Of a stretch of 64,000 nt of DNA, positions 63,362-64,000 are shown one piece after another; the first letter of the stretch is position 1; the number at the start of each line of letters is the position of its first letter. The notes beneath the pieces were generated by a model, which saw only the letters and a program-made list of their open reading frames with translations, had not been told where the DNA came from and made no database searches. Origin of the DNA: CAG-632 sp963626805 (GTDB taxonomy: Bacteria; Bacillota; Clostridia; Lachnospirales; Lachnospiraceae); contig CAVFXS010000039.1 of assembly GCA_963626805.1 (NCBI GenBank), positions 27,668-91,667 on the forward strand, written 5' to 3'. The position numbers were made by a program, and so were the translations under genes.

Positions 63362-63580
63362 TTACTCGACCTCGATCATTTCTGCATCTGCCTTCCGTAA
63401 AGACAGCTCATAGCCTCGAACTGTTACCTCAACCGGATCTCCCAGCGGAGCAACCTTTCTTACATATACTGATACTCCCTTCGTAATTCCCATGTCCATG
63501 ATACGACGTTTTACAGGTCCGTCACCCGACAGCTTCTTTACCGTAACTGTCTGACCAACTTTCACTTCTTTTAGTGTCAT
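63362..63580 (-). CDS. feoA: FeoA family protein (second copy)
   Basis: 72 residues of the SH3-like FeoA fold (LKEVKVGQTVTVKKLSGDGP, RIMDMGITKGVSVYV). It is thought to support FeoB. The ATG at 63580 follows GGAGAGAAGAC. It lies between the first feoA and feoB. Confidence 0.9.
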   Translation of the reverse strand: MTLKEVKVGQTVTVKKLSGDGPVKRRIMDMGITKGVSVYVRKVAPLGDPVEVTVRGYELSLRKADAEMIEVE

Positions 63581-63617
63581 GTCTTCTCTCCTTCTTTCTT
63601 TCCTTACTGATACTGAC

Positions 63618-63830
63618 TTAAGCAACCATGATCTTGTTTGCCATATCTCTGCCAATGGCAACCCGCGCTTCTTTCACATTCACAATCATATTGCCATTCG
63701 TCTCTGATACGACCGTAACCGTTGAACCAGCTACAAAACCCAGATTCTCAAGAAATCTACGGGTTTCTTCCTTCCCGCCAATCCTGACAATTACAATCGG
63801 CCTTCCTTTTTCAACCATCGTTAACGGCAT
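63618..63830 (-). CDS. feoA: FeoA family protein (first copy)
   Basis: 70 residues, FeoA fold (IVIVRIGGKEETRRFLENLG, AGSTVTVVSETNGN). The ATG at 63830 is 8 bases after AGAGG; an in-frame GTG at 63854 has no good ribosome site. First gene of the feo operon, behind a consensus promoter that carries the TTAG-N6-CTAAC palindrome. Confidence 0.9.
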   Translation of the reverse strand: MPLTMVEKGRPIVIVRIGGKEETRRFLENLGFVAGSTVTVVSETNGNMIVNVKEARVAIGRDMANKIMVA

Positions 63831-63875
63831 ACTACCATCCTCTTTCTTAAGCACAGATTCTCATTTCTTCGATAG

Positions 63876-63906
63876 TTAGTATATTCTAACAAATTGTGGT
63901 TGTCAA
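63876..63906 (-). promoter_or_regulatory. feo operon promoter with TTAG-N6-CTAAC operator
   Basis: TTGACA (63906-63901), 17-bp spacer, TATACT (63883-63878). The palindrome TTAG-TATATT-CTAA, followed by C (63876-63889), overlaps the -10 box, which fits repression of iron uptake. Confidence 0.85.
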
Positions 63907-63936
63907 TAACTTTTTTCAATAAAGAATTACAAATTT

Positions 63937-63999
63937 TTAATTGTTTTCTGTGCAATCTTCCAATTGATAGATACGAATGATATTTCGAACACCCTTATA
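63937..63999 (-). CDS. Possible C-terminal end of a gene beyond the right edge
   Basis: A minus-strand frame of 20 codons reaches the window edge and ends in TAA at 63937, with a composition like coding sequence (GVRNIIRIYQLEDCTENN). The fragment is too short to identify and could be chance. Confidence 0.3.
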   Translation of the reverse strand, partial: YKGVRNIIRIYQLEDCTENN

Positions 64000-64000
64000 C

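Overview
The window looks like chromosomal DNA of a low-to-mid GC Gram-positive anaerobe of the Clostridia, most likely a Lachnospiraceae-type gut bacterium. The grounds are AAGGAGG-type ribosome binding sites, a T-box phenylalanyl-tRNA synthetase operon, a single-chain PurL, small FeoA proteins with a Cys-rich FeoB-associated peptide, and a WalR/PhoP-style promoter architecture. I see no rRNA, tRNA, CRISPR array, prophage or insertion sequence; this is mostly core chromosome with a few accessory islands. Most genes lie on the minus strand.

Layout, left to right. 1-5203 (minus): a branched-chain amino acid operon leuC-leuD-histidine phosphatase-leuB-ilvD (ilvD runs off the left edge), with a divergent LysR regulator and a LysR-type palindrome between them. 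6293-13065 (minus): two tandem M14/aspartoacylase-like paralogues, purL, and a membrane protein with an Ala/Gln/Glu repeat. 13148-17024: a signalling island with CheY, an unusual MshEN-like/CheX fusion, and a divergently transcribed membrane GGDEF-EAL protein. 17149-21779: an SH3/cell-wall hydrolase behind a WalR-type box, then rsuA, tyrA and aroA. 21915-27378 (minus): a small unknown protein, queA, pheT and pheS, the last two behind a T-box leader into which a GC-rich 56-bp tandem repeat has been inserted. 27398-33994 (minus): a ClpX-like unfoldase, then pstS-C-A-B-phoU plus a small alarmone synthetase, preceded by phased Pho boxes. 34104-37124 (minus): a MacB/FtsX-type ABC exporter. 37161-43425 (minus): glmM and a short glycan-assembly operon. 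43632-44522 (plus): a lipid kinase. 44512-46906 (minus): the preQ0 operon queD-queE-folE-queC. 47155-54109 (minus): thrC, then a run of housekeeping and unknown genes headed by a ParB-like/BMP fusion. 54346-63999 (minus): enolase, a methyltransferase, a P1B-type metal ATPase unit, and the operon feoA-feoA-feoB-FeoB-associated peptide-Fur-like regulator.

How parts work together. QueD, QueE, FolE and QueC make preQ0, and QueA acts later in the same tRNA queuosine pathway. The pst genes take up phosphate and sit in one operon with a (p)ppGpp synthetase. The CheX-like/CheY pair and the GGDEF-EAL protein share a 12-bp gap between two strong divergent promoters, and the CheX-like protein carries repeats resembling the c-di-GMP-binding MshEN motif; this suggests a c-di-GMP-to-CheY signalling module.

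The most interesting regulatory signal is a palindrome TTAG-N6-CTAAC found at five transcription units (an ABC exporter, enolase, a methyltransferase, feoB and feoA). In four of the five it overlaps or abuts a good promoter. The feo operon also encodes a Fur-like protein that lacks the usual His/Cys metal site. Other points of note are a circularly permuted PstS, two M14 paralogues with complementary losses of active-site residues, and a P1B ATPase with SCALK in place of CPC.
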